The position numbers were made by a program, and so were the translations under genes. Under the pieces are notes generated by a model. That model was not told the origin of the DNA and searched no databases. It saw only the letters and a program-made list of their open reading frames with translations. A DNA stretch of 64,000 nt, taken from positions 2,666,001-2,730,000 of the forward strand of contig OZ240228.1 in NCBI GenBank assembly GCA_965197795.1. Reading direction: 5' to 3'. Of this stretch, positions 41,856 through 52,285 are shown piece by piece (position 1 is the first letter of the stretch; the number at the start of each line of letters is the position of its first letter). This stretch comes from WHTK01 sp965197795. Its GTDB lineage: Bacteria > Chloroflexota > Dehalococcoidia > DSTF01 > WHTK01.

Positions 41856-43424
41856 CTAGTTGTGAGTGAAGCGGCGGCGAGTGATGGTTGCCAGTGCGAT
41901 CAAGCCCGCGCCGGCGATGGCCAGCAGCGTACCGCTGCCGAATCCCTCGGCGGCGAGACCGGCATCACCGGTGTTCGGCGGGCGGATGGGACCGATCGTA
42001 CCGGTGCCGGTGTCGGGCGCCAAGACCTCCGTCTCTTCGGCCAGCGTACAGGTGACGGTGATCTGGGCAACTACCGGTAGCGAGTCCTCAAGACTCGTAC
42101 CGAACTGAGGTTGGGTACTCGCCGCCAAAACCTCGTACGGCCCGAAATGGGCAGGACTGGTCAGCAGGAACGCGATACCGCTGCCGTCGAAGATTTCAAC
42201 CGCAGTGCTGGAGAGCGGGTTGACCGGTTGCACTGTGGTCAGCGACGTACCCGTGCCACCGAAGACGCCGTCCCAGTTGGTCAGAACCTCGATGCGAGTG
42301 TTGTCGGAAACCGGGCGGTTGTTGATGTCCGTCACCGTTACGGTGATCTCAGACTTCTCGCCGCAGATCAGCTCGGTCGGCGCCGCCGACACCGTAATGA
42401 AAGCGGGCACGCCAATTACGGTGATGTCGACGGAGGCCTCCACGTCCGCCGTCGGACTGGGGTTGTTGATCTTGAAGGTCACCGTGTAGACACCGGCATC
42501 GCAGCCCGCGCCGTGGAACAGCACCAGCGCCTCGCTGTGATTCGGGACACCGTCGGCCTGATTGAGGACGTTATCGGGGAACGCGTTGGTGTCGACTTCG
42601 ATCAATGCGGCGTTCACCGGGCCCGGCAGCGGTGTGTCACGACCACCGAAAGCGAGGATGTCGAGGAAGTTGCTCAGCGGCGGGAAATCGAACTCGGCGT
42701 TGATCGCAGTGAGGTCCAGACCCCCGAGCGGAGGATGCACGCCTGTACCTTCGTTGAACAGAACCTCGTGGCGCTCCTGGAGGTGATCTACGCCCGTGTT
42801 GGAGAGGCCGCAACCGGTGGTGGAGACCTCGACGGCGTTGCTGTCCAGGACGGGGTTGCCCGCCCCGTCCGTGATCACGGCGCGGATAACGGCGTAGGAG
42901 GTGTTGAAGACGGCGGGCGATGCCTCGACGGTGGTCGGAACCGCGGTCAGCGATATATGCGCCGGCAGGCCCTTGCACATGATGCGGAACTCGATCTCGT
43001 CACCCGCACCGGCGAACGCGTCATCCTGCCGGATCGTGATGGTCTGGACGCTGGCGCCGTTGCAGTTGAACGTGATAGCAATTAGCGAAAGGTCGTTAGT
43101 GCTAACCACGACCGTCAGCGCGTCGTCGCCGACGCCTTCCTCGTCGATACATTCGGTTCCCAGGTCGCCGCAATACGCTTCGTTCCACTCACCGGCACCG
43201 GTGGTATCGAAGACGACATTCGAGCCCAGCTCAGCCGGATGGACGCACATGATGATTTCGTCGTTGGCAGCGACTTGTAAGACCTGAGGGTCGTCATCCG
43301 GGTCGTCGCCGTGGATGTGGTCGACGTCTCCGAGGCCAAAGAGGCGAATGTTGCGAAGATCGCCGTCATCCTCGCAGTCGGTATCCGTTGCGGCGCCATA
43401 GTTTTCCAGAAACCAGACCCCCAT
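41856..43424 (-). CDS. Surface protein with Ig-like repeats and LPXTG-like C-terminal anchor, probably 5'-truncated
   Basis: 522 residues, beta-rich. Repeated invasin-type strands such as 'AFITVSAAPTELICGEKSEI', 'TVTVTDINNRPVSDNTRIEV' and 'AVIRAVITDGAGNPVLDSNA' suggest bacterial Ig-like domains. The C-terminus is a sorting-signal-like module: 'GPIRPPNTGDAGL', hydrophobic 'GTLLAIAGAGLIALATI', basic 'TRRRFTHN'. P-P-N-T-G replaces L-P-x-T-G. The N-terminus 'MGVWFLENYGAATDTDCEDD' lacks a signal peptide and a TGA precedes it in frame, so the true 5' end is missing (tRNA-Leu lies 120 bases upstream) or broken. Likely substrate of the sortase-type genes at 49-52 kb. Confidence 0.75.
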   Translation of the reverse strand: MGVWFLENYGAATDTDCEDDGDLRNIRLFGLGDVDHIHGDDPDDDPQVLQVAANDEIIMCVHPAELGSNVVFDTTGAGEWNEAYCGDLGTECIDEEGVGDDALTVVVSTNDLSLIAITFNCNGASVQTITIRQDDAFAGAGDEIEFRIMCKGLPAHISLTAVPTTVEASPAVFNTSYAVIRAVITDGAGNPVLDSNAVEVSTTGCGLSNTGVDHLQERHEVLFNEGTGVHPPLGGLDLTAINAEFDFPPLSNFLDILAFGGRDTPLPGPVNAALIEVDTNAFPDNVLNQADGVPNHSEALVLFHGAGCDAGVYTVTFKINNPSPTADVEASVDITVIGVPAFITVSAAPTELICGEKSEITVTVTDINNRPVSDNTRIEVLTNWDGVFGGTGTSLTTVQPVNPLSSTAVEIFDGSGIAFLLTSPAHFGPYEVLAASTQPQFGTSLEDSLPVVAQITVTCTLAEETEVLAPDTGTGTIGPIRPPNTGDAGLAAEGFGSGTLLAIAGAGLIALATITRRRFTHN

Positions 43425-43546
43425 CGTTCAAGGTATGGACAGGGTGAGTATTACCGCCGACCAGGTCGGCCCGAACCGTATGCGGTTGCAGAGCGACGCC
43501 AGCACCGGCGAGGTAAGGAAGGCCCCGAGGGAGTCGTACTTGCAGT

Positions 43547-43635
43547 TGGTGCCGAAGGCGGGACTCGAACCCGCACGAGGTGTTAGCCTCAACGGTTTTT
43601 GAGACCGTCGCGTCTGCCAATTCCGCCACTTCGGC
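43547..43635 (-). tRNA. tRNA-Leu (anticodon CAA), CCA encoded
   Basis: Acceptor stem GCCGAAG/CTTCGGC, D-arm GGCGGAATTGGCAGACGC, anticodon stem ACGGT/ACCGT with loop CTCAAAA (anticodon CAA), long variable arm as expected for Leu, T-arm GCGGGTTCGAGTCCCGC, discriminator A and genomic CCA (43547-43549). Reading the antisense region as protein gives only the usual tRNA artefact. Confidence 0.97.
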
Positions 43636-43726
43636 TCCCGTCAACCAGTCTAGGAGCGCGTTTCCAAAGGGGTCAACGCGGGGATAGCGTAGGCCAGTAC
43701 GAACGCCCGTCAAGAGCCGCAACAAA

Positions 43727-43761
43727 AAGTAACGGCGGCCCATCGGGGACCGCCGTTACTT
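43727..43761 (-). terminator. Terminator of rpoD
   Basis: AAGTAACGGCGG ... CCGCCGTTACTT, 12-bp perfect stem with an 11-base loop, 18 bases after the rpoD stop; AAAAA on the plus strand gives U residues on the transcript. Confidence 0.9.
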
Positions 43762-43778
43762 ACTCGGTGCTTTAGCGA

Positions 43779-45278
<1,500 letters not shown>

Positions 45279-45377
45279 GCTAACGCACCTTCTCCCAAGT
45301 CAAGCCAATTAGACCGAAACGGGCAGTCGTCTATACGACTTCCCTTGCCGGTCTTCCAAAATGGAGCGCTAACCCTG

Positions 45378-47303
45378 TTAGTCAGAGCGGGAACCTTCGT
45401 TCAAGCGGCGGTGGAAACGCAGGCCGGCTTCCATATCTTGCAGGAGCTGGGACGCGGCGATTGCCGTTGCTTCGTCCTCTTGTGTCTCCTCTGCGCTGCC
45501 TGCTCCCATCCGCGCTCGAGCGATGGACGCGACCTGCCCCGGCCGAACTCCCGCCTCTCCTTCGGCAAGAGCCAGGGCGCTAGCCTCCTTGACTGCCCTT
45601 ATTTTAGCGTGCTCAAGCCTATGCACACAATCCAAAAACGCGGTTTCAGCTTCGTTTGTTTCAATAACTGGTAAATTAGCAGCCATCACGGCCTGATATA
45701 ACTCCCAGAGTTCGCTCTCTTCCTCAGTCACTGGCTCCGAAAGACGCCAGCGGCGAAAAAGTTCACGATTCTCGCTCATGTAAAACAATTCTGCGTCCAG
45801 CTCTCTACCTTGATCTGCCAGGGCAGGCACTCGATGCAAGAGCGCCAGCAGGTAGGCTTCGCGAGCCGCGGAACCAGCCTGCAGGCGCACGGGCGGAGCG
45901 ACCGCGGCGCCGCCATCCTCCACTGCCGCCGCCGCGGGGTCGCTGGCACGCTGGCGCGGTCGACGCCGCAGCTCCCGGCGCAGTTCGTCCTCGCTGACGC
46001 GAGCCAGGCGCGATAGACGCTGCAGATAGTGAGCGCGCAGCACTGGATCCGTGACGTCCGCGATGGCGGGCAGAACCTCGGCAACCAGCTGGGAGCGGTC
46101 GCGGGGCTGCACGAGATCGAGCCCCGCGCTGACGACCGCGATGAGGTGGTCTACGACGGGGCGGGCCGAATCGACGGCGTTGGGCCAGGCATCCTCGCCG
46201 GCGGAGCGGATCAGCTCGTCAGGGTCCTTGCCGCGGGGCAGCGCCACCACCCTTACGTCCAGATTGCGGGCCCGCCCGGCGACTCTCGAGGGCCGCTCGG
46301 CGGCGGCCACGACCTGAATGGCGCGCAGGTTGGCGGCGCTGCCGGCCTCGTCGGCGTCCATCGCCAGCACGACACGCTCAGCGAAGCGCTGCAGCAACGC
46401 GGCCTGGCGCTCCGTCAGGGCCGTGCCCATAGACGCGACGACGTTGCGATGCCCGAACTCGTGCGCGGCGATGACGTCCATGTAACCCTCGACGATGACG
46501 GCGGTGCCTGCGCCGCGGATGACGTCCTTCGCACGGTCGAGGCCGTAGAGGAGACTGCCCTTGTCGAATACCGCGGTCTGAGGCGTGTTGACGTACTTGG
46601 CCGCAGGTGCGCCACTGCGTGCGCCTGGCTGGGATTCGGCATCGCCGCCGGGCCCTTCGGCAGGCTCAGGACGGGGAAGGACGCGGCCGCCGAGACCGAC
46701 GACGCGGCCACGATCGTCGCGGATCGGGAAGATAAGCCGGTCGCGAAAGCGATCGTAGGGACCGCGCTCGCCCTCAACCAGGAGGCCGGCCTCGACGAGC
46801 GGCGACTCACTGTAACCGCGGCTGGTTAGATGGTCCCGCAAGGTATTCCAGCCGGGCGGGGCGTAGCCGAGCTGAAAGTCGTTCACGGTCTTCTGGTCGA
46901 GGCCTCTTTGATCGATGTAGGCCTGAGCGCTCGGCGAGTTGGGCAGCAGACCATGATAGAAGAGCGCTGCCGCCTCGTTGGCGTCCTGAAGGCCCCTGAC
47001 CTGCTGGCGCCGCGGGCCGTCGCTCTGCAGCTCGACGCCGGCACGCTCGGCCATTAGACGCAGAGCGCCGGTGAAATCGAGATTCTCCTTCTTCGATACG
47101 AAGGAGATCACGTCGCCGCCGGTGGAGCAGGCTCCAAAGCAGTGCCAGTTCTGACGATCGGGGTAGACGTAAAAGGACGGCGTCTTCTCGTTGTGGAAGG
47201 GGCAGTTGGCCTTGAAGTAGCGACCCGCCTTCTGGAGTCGTACGTAGGCTCCAACAACCTCGACGATGTCGAGACGGGCTTTGACTTCTTCGACGGCGGT
47301 CAT
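45378..47303 (-). CDS. dnaG: DNA primase DnaG, with an intragenic repeat insertion
   Basis: 641 residues. Zinc-finger 'NCPFHNEKTPSFYVYPDRQN' and 'WHCFGACSTGGD'; RNA-polymerase core 'RLIFPIRDDRGRVVGLGGRV', then TOPRIM 'AVIVEGYMDVIAAHEFGHRN', 'VVASMGTALTERQAALLQRF' and 'VLAMDADEAGSAA'; C-terminal helicase-binding helices. Between 'GGRVL' and 'KYVNTPQT' (residues ~210-228), where E. coli has only a few residues, sits 'PRPEPAEGPGGDAE', encoded by an RF1b repeat at 46651-46675. Starts at ATG 47301-47303. Primes Okazaki fragments at the fork. Confidence 0.95.
   Translation of the reverse strand: MTAVEEVKARLDIVEVVGAYVRLQKAGRYFKANCPFHNEKTPSFYVYPDRQNWHCFGACSTGGDVISFVSKKENLDFTGALRLMAERAGVELQSDGPRRQQVRGLQDANEAAALFYHGLLPNSPSAQAYIDQRGLDQKTVNDFQLGYAPPGWNTLRDHLTSRGYSESPLVEAGLLVEGERGPYDRFRDRLIFPIRDDRGRVVGLGGRVLPRPEPAEGPGGDAESQPGARSGAPAAKYVNTPQTAVFDKGSLLYGLDRAKDVIRGAGTAVIVEGYMDVIAAHEFGHRNVVASMGTALTERQAALLQRFAERVVLAMDADEAGSAANLRAIQVVAAAERPSRVAGRARNLDVRVVALPRGKDPDELIRSAGEDAWPNAVDSARPVVDHLIAVVSAGLDLVQPRDRSQLVAEVLPAIADVTDPVLRAHYLQRLSRLARVSEDELRRELRRRPRQRASDPAAAAVEDGGAAVAPPVRLQAGSAAREAYLLALLHRVPALADQGRELDAELFYMSENRELFRRWRLSEPVTEEESELWELYQAVMAANLPVIETNEAETAFLDCVHRLEHAKIRAVKEASALALAEGEAGVRPGQVASIARARMGAGSAEETQEDEATAIAASQLLQDMEAGLRFHRRLNEGSRSD
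46651..46675 (-). repeat. RF1b repeat within dnaG (PEPAEG insertion)
   Basis: Plus strand GGCCCTTCGGCAGGCTCAGG then ACGG; on the coding strand CCTGAGCC-TGCCGAAGGGCC, translated P-E-P-A-E-G. Located in an indel-tolerant loop of the primase core. Confidence 0.75.
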
Positions 47304-47407
47304 AGGCGGGGTAGCCTGTTCTCCTCTTCGTAAGGAATACCACGAGCGTCAAGCCAGCGGTTAGCCCTTTATGTCATTTCGTGGGCCTGAGCCGCGAGCT
47401 CCAGGCC

Positions 47408-47926
47408 TCAAGCAGTGTCCAGTGCTGAGGCGGTAAGGGACGCTTTGATTGATTCGATCTGGGCGATGTGCTCGGCCTCGTGGTCGATGACCTTGACACG
47501 CAAGATCCAGGCGACCGTCTGCGGTCCGAGTTGAGGGTGGAAGGTTGTGCGGTCGAGTCCTCCTGGCACCGCAGATGCCTCGTCCAGCAGGCGCTCAACC
47601 TCGCGGCGGGAGGCCAACAGGCCGTGGATCAGCTGCGGGACCGGTGAGGCGCGACCGACGCGCGCGGCCTCGTAGTGCTCTTCCTCGGTGCCGGGCGTGA
47701 TGACAACGCCGTCCTGCTTCAACGCCAGGTCGATGCGTGAGGCGCGCAGGCGCTCCTGTTGCAGAAGATGGGCCAGTACCTCAGCGATGCACCAATTAGG
47801 GCCATCGCCTTCAGTAGCCAACGGCGGGCGCTTCTTGAACAGCTCCTCACTCACACCGGCGATCGTCGAGAGCAGACGTTCCCGGATCTCGGACAGGGAC
47901 CGGTGCAGTTCGTCGATCTCGCTCAT
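47408..47926 (-). CDS. DinB-like four-helix protein
   Basis: 172 residues of the DinB/YfiT fold, a four-helix bundle that usually holds a metal via three His (thiol transferase or maleylpyruvate isomerase-like). 'WCIAEVLAHLLQQERLRASR' gives one His, and 'RVKVIDHEAEHIAQIESIKA' the other two (DHEAEHIAQ), so the metal site looks intact. 'GPQTVAWILRV' is typical of the third helix. Substrate not evident. Upstream membrane protein on the same strand, 34 bases away. Confidence 0.88.
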   Translation of the reverse strand: MSEIDELHRSLSEIRERLLSTIAGVSEELFKKRPPLATEGDGPNWCIAEVLAHLLQQERLRASRIDLALKQDGVVITPGTEEEHYEAARVGRASPVPQLIHGLLASRREVERLLDEASAVPGGLDRTTFHPQLGPQTVAWILRVKVIDHEAEHIAQIESIKASLTASALDTA

Positions 47927-47960
47927 CGTTTCAGTTTAGCGATTTGGGACGTAGCAACGT

Positions 47961-49079
47961 TCAGTTGGCCGGCGTTTCGACCGGCGGCGGCACGGCCGTG
48001 CTGCTGCGGCCACCTCCAGCCACGACGCAGGTAACGACGTTGTTCGATGGATCGGTGTCCTGAGGTTCATTGAGAAAGACGACGGCAACCGTGGTGCGCG
48101 GCGGCTGCACGGCTACGCCCGTGTTGACCGGGACGATCAGGCCGACCGCGAGCGTCACGGCGAGCGTCTGCTGGGAGACCACGCCTTGTTGCGTCGAGAC
48201 CGTGACGACGACCCGCCGGTCCGAGAGGTCGACCTCGCCAACATTGCGTAACACGAGATTTATCGGGCCGCTGGCCGGGCAGACGTTGCCAAGCACTTCG
48301 ACGGAGATATCAGGTGGGCCCAGCGCCTCTTCGGTCGGAGTGGCGGGCGGTGTCGGCGTCGGTTGCTCCACGGACGGCTTGGGGATCGGGGTGAATAGGA
48401 CAACCTCAATCGCGCCGTCGGCTCCGTCGGGCAGACGCAGGGCGGAGTCAGGCACCCAACCTCTGAGTTCGGTCCCGGCGAAGATGATCTGGTACCAGGA
48501 GGAGTCTTCATTGCGGCCGACGACGTTGACCTGCTGGCCGCCGTTGAGGAGCCCCAATTCGAAGAAATCGAGGCTCGGACCTTCGCGAATGGCAGCCTTG
48601 GCGATGACCTCAGCCTGGACGCCAGGAAGCTGGCCGGGCAATGGCGTAGACGTGGGCGAAACGGCGCCGAGGTTACCGGCCGTGTTATCACCCTCGCTGA
48701 AGACGAGGACGAACACAACGGCGAGAATAATCGCCCCGGCAACCGCCAGCGCCGCGAGGACAAAGGGGTTGCGGAGCATGGAGTACTCGGGCTCGTCATA
48801 GTCGTCGTACTCGTCGTAGACGGGTGGCTGGCTGACAGGCTGGCGTGAAACCGAGGGCGGGGTTGATGACTGCGGCTCTGTCTCCTCCGGCGGCAGGTCC
48901 GCGATGAAGTCGTCGAGCCCAGCATCAAGGGATGGTTCTTGCGCAGGTTCCGGCGAATCGTCAGTCCAAAGGTCGCCCTGATCCGCTGGCCCGGGCGAGG
49001 ACGAACCCGGCGGAGTGGCGCCGCGGCGTCGCTGGCGGGGACGCCGTGAAGGGGGGCGTTGGTCGTCGTCGGAGGTCAC
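47961..49079 (-). CDS. Membrane-anchored SH3-like and CARDB-like domain protein
   Basis: 372 residues, GTG start at 49077-49079. The cytoplasmic N-terminus is disordered (Arg-rich then Asp/Pro-rich, 1-105). TM helix ~106-130 ('FVLAALAVAGAIILAVVFVL'). A bacterial SH3-like module follows: 'EVIAKAAIREGPSLDFFELG', 'GGQQVNVVGRNEDSSWYQI', 'GTELRGWVPDSAL'. After a Pro/Thr linker, a CARDB-type beta sandwich: 'INLVLRNVGEVDLSDRRVVV' and 'DTDPSNNVVTCVV'. Probably a cell-envelope binding protein. Divergent from the broken sortase gene at 49250. Confidence 0.8.
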   Translation of the reverse strand: MTSDDDQRPPSRRPRQRRRGATPPGSSSPGPADQGDLWTDDSPEPAQEPSLDAGLDDFIADLPPEETEPQSSTPPSVSRQPVSQPPVYDEYDDYDEPEYSMLRNPFVLAALAVAGAIILAVVFVLVFSEGDNTAGNLGAVSPTSTPLPGQLPGVQAEVIAKAAIREGPSLDFFELGLLNGGQQVNVVGRNEDSSWYQIIFAGTELRGWVPDSALRLPDGADGAIEVVLFTPIPKPSVEQPTPTPPATPTEEALGPPDISVEVLGNVCPASGPINLVLRNVGEVDLSDRRVVVTVSTQQGVVSQQTLAVTLAVGLIVPVNTGVAVQPPRTTVAVVFLNEPQDTDPSNNVVTCVVAGGGRSSTAVPPPVETPAN

Positions 49080-49249
49080 AGGTGAGGCATCCTTGCCGGG
49101 CGGTTTAACCGTACGCCTGCCGGGCGGCTTAGCCTTAAGATGGTAGCAGATTAGGATATTATGTCTCTATCAGAAGTTCCTCATTGGCTCGCTGTTTCGT
49201 TACATTGGATACAGGCAATCGTTCTCGTTTGTAAGGGAATAGACAACCG

Positions 49250-49937
49250 TTGTTGCTAAAGCGACTGCTCTACGTCATCGCCGCCTCGTGGCTGGCGGCA
49301 GGTATGGTCCTGCTCATCGTCTCTCTGAGGGACGGCGGCGGCGAAAAGGAACCGCTGGCCATCGGCGTACCGCTACCGACGCTCGTGCCGACTGCGACTG
49401 CGACAGCAGCGACGACGACGGCCAGCGAAACACCAGAGCCAACCCAGGGACCTCAGGGCGACCCACGGCTTGCAGCCCTGGACATCAACCGCGTGGTGAT
49501 CCCGGCTATCGGCGTCGACGCGCCAATCGTCGTACTCGGGGTGCATCCCGACGGCACGATGGCTTCTCCTGCCGGCCCGGACGCCGTGGCGTGATACACG
49601 TTTTCAGCCAAGCCCGGAGAGATCGGCAACGTCGTGCTGTCTGGGCACCTGGATCATATCAACGTCGGCGCAGCGGTCTTCTGGCGCCTCGGCGAGCTGC
49701 GCCCTGGCGACGAGCTGCAGCTCGTCATGGAGGACGACACGCTGGTGCGCTATGGTGGAGAGTCTGAACGAATACGACGAGACGACAGCGCCGGTGCAGG
49801 ACATCGTCGGGCCCACCGCCAACGAGTCGATTACCCTGATCACCTGCTCCGGCAGCTTCGACCCGACTAACCTGCACTACAACCGTCGGCTTGTGGTCCG
49901 TGGCGAACGTCTACAGGCAGAGGCCTCCAGCCCCTAA
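49250..49937 (+). pseudogene. Class D/E-like sortase with one in-frame TGA and one frameshift
   Basis: Signal-anchor 'LLYVIAASWLAAGMVLLIVS', Thr/Ala-rich stalk, then the sortase barrel: 'INRVVIPAIGVDAPIVVLGV', 'TMASPAGPDAVA', a TGA where the paralogue at 51.6 kb has Trp, then 'YTFSAKPGEIGNVVLSGHLD' (catalytic His), 'LITCSGSFDPTNLHYNRRLV' (catalytic Cys and Arg). A one-base break lies near 49755 (between 'LVRYG' and 'ESLNEYDETTAPVQ'). Residues of the triad survive, but two lesions stop expression. Would have linked the LPXTG-like surface proteins to the envelope or to pili. Confidence 0.85.
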
Positions 49938-50121
49938 TCACAGCCACCGGCCCAGCCGCATCTCACCTACGGCAGCGGCAGAATCGACCCGACAGCACCC
50001 CGCTTCCTTCACCGACCTTTGGGTTCCTTAGAAAATCCTCGCTGGCCGATCGCGGGACTCTTAACTGCTCTGCAGTCCACTGATTGTTAAGATACAGAAG
50101 TACGAATCTATTAGAGGTGGC

Positions 50122-50535
50122 ATGGCCGTCAGCGAAAACCGCCTCAAACCAGGGGAAGCCACCACAGAATCAGGTGGCGACTGGACGTTTTATTACGACG
50201 GCGACTGCGGCTTCTGCACGCGCGTGGTGCGGCTGATGCGGGCGCTTGACCGAGGGCGTCGCGTGCGGTGGGTGGCCTTCCAGTCGCTGGAAGTGTTACC
50301 AGAGCGCCTGACAGAAGCCGACTTTCGACGGGAGGCCTATATCCAGCGCGGTGAGTTGCTGGAAGGCGGCTTCTATTCGTTCAGGCGCCTGAGCTTGCTA
50401 CTGCCGCCGTTGTGGCCTCTGGCGGCCATAACGTGGTTCCCGGGTGTGAACCGCATCCGTGAAGTGCTTTACAGATGGGTGGCACGCAACCGCAACCGCC
50501 TACCTGGCTCAGTCTGCGTTATAGAGCACAAGTGA
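50122..50535 (+). CDS. DCC-family (DUF393) thiol-disulfide protein
   Basis: 137 residues. 'WTFYYDGDCGFCTRVVRLM' carries the D-x-x-C-x-x-C motif (Cys29, Cys32) of the DCC1 family of predicted thiol-disulfide oxidoreductases. 'VRWVAFQSLEVLPERL' and a hydrophobic stretch 'RLSLLLPPLWPLAAITWFPG' then 'VNRIREVLYRWVARNRNRL' follow the usual pattern. ATG at 50122 has AGAGGTGG. It stands between two broken sortase/surface loci; whether it assists disulfide formation in surface proteins is a guess. Confidence 0.87.
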   Translation: MAVSENRLKPGEATTESGGDWTFYYDGDCGFCTRVVRLMRALDRGRRVRWVAFQSLEVLPERLTEADFRREAYIQRGELLEGGFYSFRRLSLLLPPLWPLAAITWFPGVNRIREVLYRWVARNRNRLPGSVCVIEHK

Positions 50536-50642
50536 CCACAACCAGCCATATCTGGTGAGAATTTTCGCAACCTCAGAGGAATTCTGGGGCATTGGGCACG
50601 ATAGCTGGGTAGGTCTACGATCGACGGCGCGTACAACACCAA

Positions 50643-50680
50643 GAAAAGCCTGGCGAGGTTAACTCCTCACCAGGCTTTTC
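50643..50680. terminator. Terminator-like hairpin, bidirectional
   Basis: GAAAAGCCTGGCGAGG-TTAACT-CCTCACCAGGCTTTTC, 16-base arms with one mismatch. It serves the DCC gene on the plus strand and the convergent surface protein. Confidence 0.88.
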
Positions 50681-50740
50681 AAAGTCGACTAACTACGAGA
50701 GAAGCCGATACGCCCTCGTGATGCTCGTCGATCTAGGGCT

Positions 50741-51606
50741 CTAGCTCAACTGCCCGGCCTTTCTCGACCAAAGCGCGAGTCCCATGCCCGTTAGAGCAGT
50801 CAATAGACCGGCGATCATGAGCATGCTGTTCCCAGAAGCCCGCTCTAAGCCTCCGGTACCCGACGATGGCAGGACCACGACTACTACCGGTGTCGCGGTT
50901 GCCTGGATTGCCGCCACCTGTTCCACCGGCGTCGCGGTCGGCGGCACCGGCGTGCTGGTCGGCGGCGGCGGCGGCTCGAACGGCTCCTCGTTTTCAAACG
51001 TGCACGTCACGCTCTCAGCGAATGCCACCGTGATTGTGACCTCTTCGTTGTTCACGTCCGTGTTCCAGTCGCCGCTGCCGCTGCAGTTAATGTCTTCCAG
51101 GAACCAGTCCGAGGGCACGTTCTCGGAAACCGTGGAGGTGCCTAGCGTAACACTGCTACATGTAACACTCTGCGGCGTGCCGCTGCCAGGATCGTCGTCC
51201 AGCGTGCCGATTGAACAGCCGGGGATGTTATCGCTGAAGCTAAAGTTCTGCGAGTCCGTACCAGGCACGTCCTTACGAATCGTGATCGAGCCTGGCTCCT
51301 GGATCAGGGTGTTGGTGATCGTGCAGCTACCCGCGCTGAGAAGGGCTTGGCACGTGCCCGTCGAAGAGTAGCCGGTGGGGATGGGGTTTTCCGTGGCAGT
51401 ACAGGTCGGGTCAGCCGTGGCGCCGTCGACAGTGAAGTCCGCGGGTCGGCTTCGGAGGCCGTGCCATCGTCCGTGGTGACGCTGCCAGAGGTGCAATCAA
51501 GGCTGACGGTGTCATCAGCGGTGTCGTCGTCGCTGAAGTCCTTCAACACCTGGAAGGTGCCGGTGTTGAGCGAGTTCGTGATCGTACATGTGTTGCTAGC
51601 AGTCAG
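50741..51606 (-). pseudogene. Surface-protein C-terminal remnant with LPXSG-like anchor, frameshifted and 5'-truncated
   Basis: Repeated beta units with Cys: 'ASNTCTITNSLNTGTFQVLK', 'VSLDCTSGSVTTDDGTASEA' in one frame, then, after a one-base break near 51435, 'ADFTVDGATADPTCTATENP', 'SAGSCTITNTLIQEPGSITI' and 'SVTCTFENEEPFEPPPPPTS'. The C-terminus is a sorting signal: 'VLPSSGTGGLERASG', hydrophobic 'SMLMIAGLLTALTGMGLALW', 'SRKAGQLS'. The 5' side ends abruptly at ~51606, where sortase sequence on the opposite strand begins. Confidence 0.75.
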
Positions 51607-52041
51607 GGGGTCGACGCGCCGATCGAGACCAAGAGCGTGGACAGCACCGGAGCGATGCAGAACCCACACGGTCCCAGCGCGGTCGCCTGGTACGATTTCT
51701 CCGCCACCCCTGGTACCGTCGGCAACATCGTGCTGGCCGGCCACGTCGACTATTACAACTACGGTCCGGCCGTGTTCTGGCACCTCAAGGATCTCAAGCA
51801 GGGCGACAGGGTCGAGGTAGCGTTGACGAGCGGTGAGACGTTCGTCTACGAAGTCGCATCGTTGGATTACTACTCCGCTGCTTCTGCTCCCGTTAGCGAG
51901 ATTGTCGGCGCGACTCCCTTTGAGGCCTTGACGATGATCACCTGTGGTAGCAGCTTCGACGACACGAACCTCGAGTACGACGACCGCCTCGTCGTCCGGG
52001 CCACGCGCGTCCACACGACGGCTTCTTCAGACGGCGGCTAG
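51607..52041 (+). pseudogene. 5'-truncated class D/E-like sortase
   Basis: Catalytic barrel only: 'GVDAPIETKSVDSTGAMQNP', 'GPSAVAWYDFSATPGTVGN', 'IVLAGHVDYYNYGPAVFWHL' (His), 'ALTMITCGSSFDDTNLEYDD' (Cys), 'RLVVRA' (Arg). The N-terminal membrane anchor is absent, and the preceding sequence belongs to an antisense surface-protein gene. A GTG at 51637 could in principle start a soluble fragment. It is a paralogue of the gene at 49250, to which it is roughly 40-50 % similar by eye. Confidence 0.75.
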
Positions 52042-52285
52042 CGGGCGCTAGCCCGTCAGGCGTCCCGCCTTAGCCTTTCGTCCAAACTCCACCCTCGCCG
52101 CTGTGGGGTCTAAGACAACAGTCGTTCCTCCCCGAGGGGGGCAGGTTGTGAGCACACGGCCGACGGGACGAAGTCAGCTTGTCCCTACCTTGAGGCCGCG
52201 CTAACATCGCAGGCGTGCCCGACTCCGTCGGGGCAGCCCCTCCCGATACTGGAGACCGGGTCGGAGAACAGGGAGGTCCGGGCCG

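Noticed and set aside
43366..43743. 125-codon minus-strand frame across 43.5 kb
   Set aside because: It reads through tRNA-Leu (the familiar AEVAELADA-type artefact) and has no family motif.
49577..49600. TGA in the sortase gene as a second selenocysteine or as Trp recoding
   Set aside because: The position is Trp in the paralogue, and TGA is used as a normal stop by sdhA, fliA and others, so neither Sec nor Trp reassignment is likely; the gene also has a frameshift.
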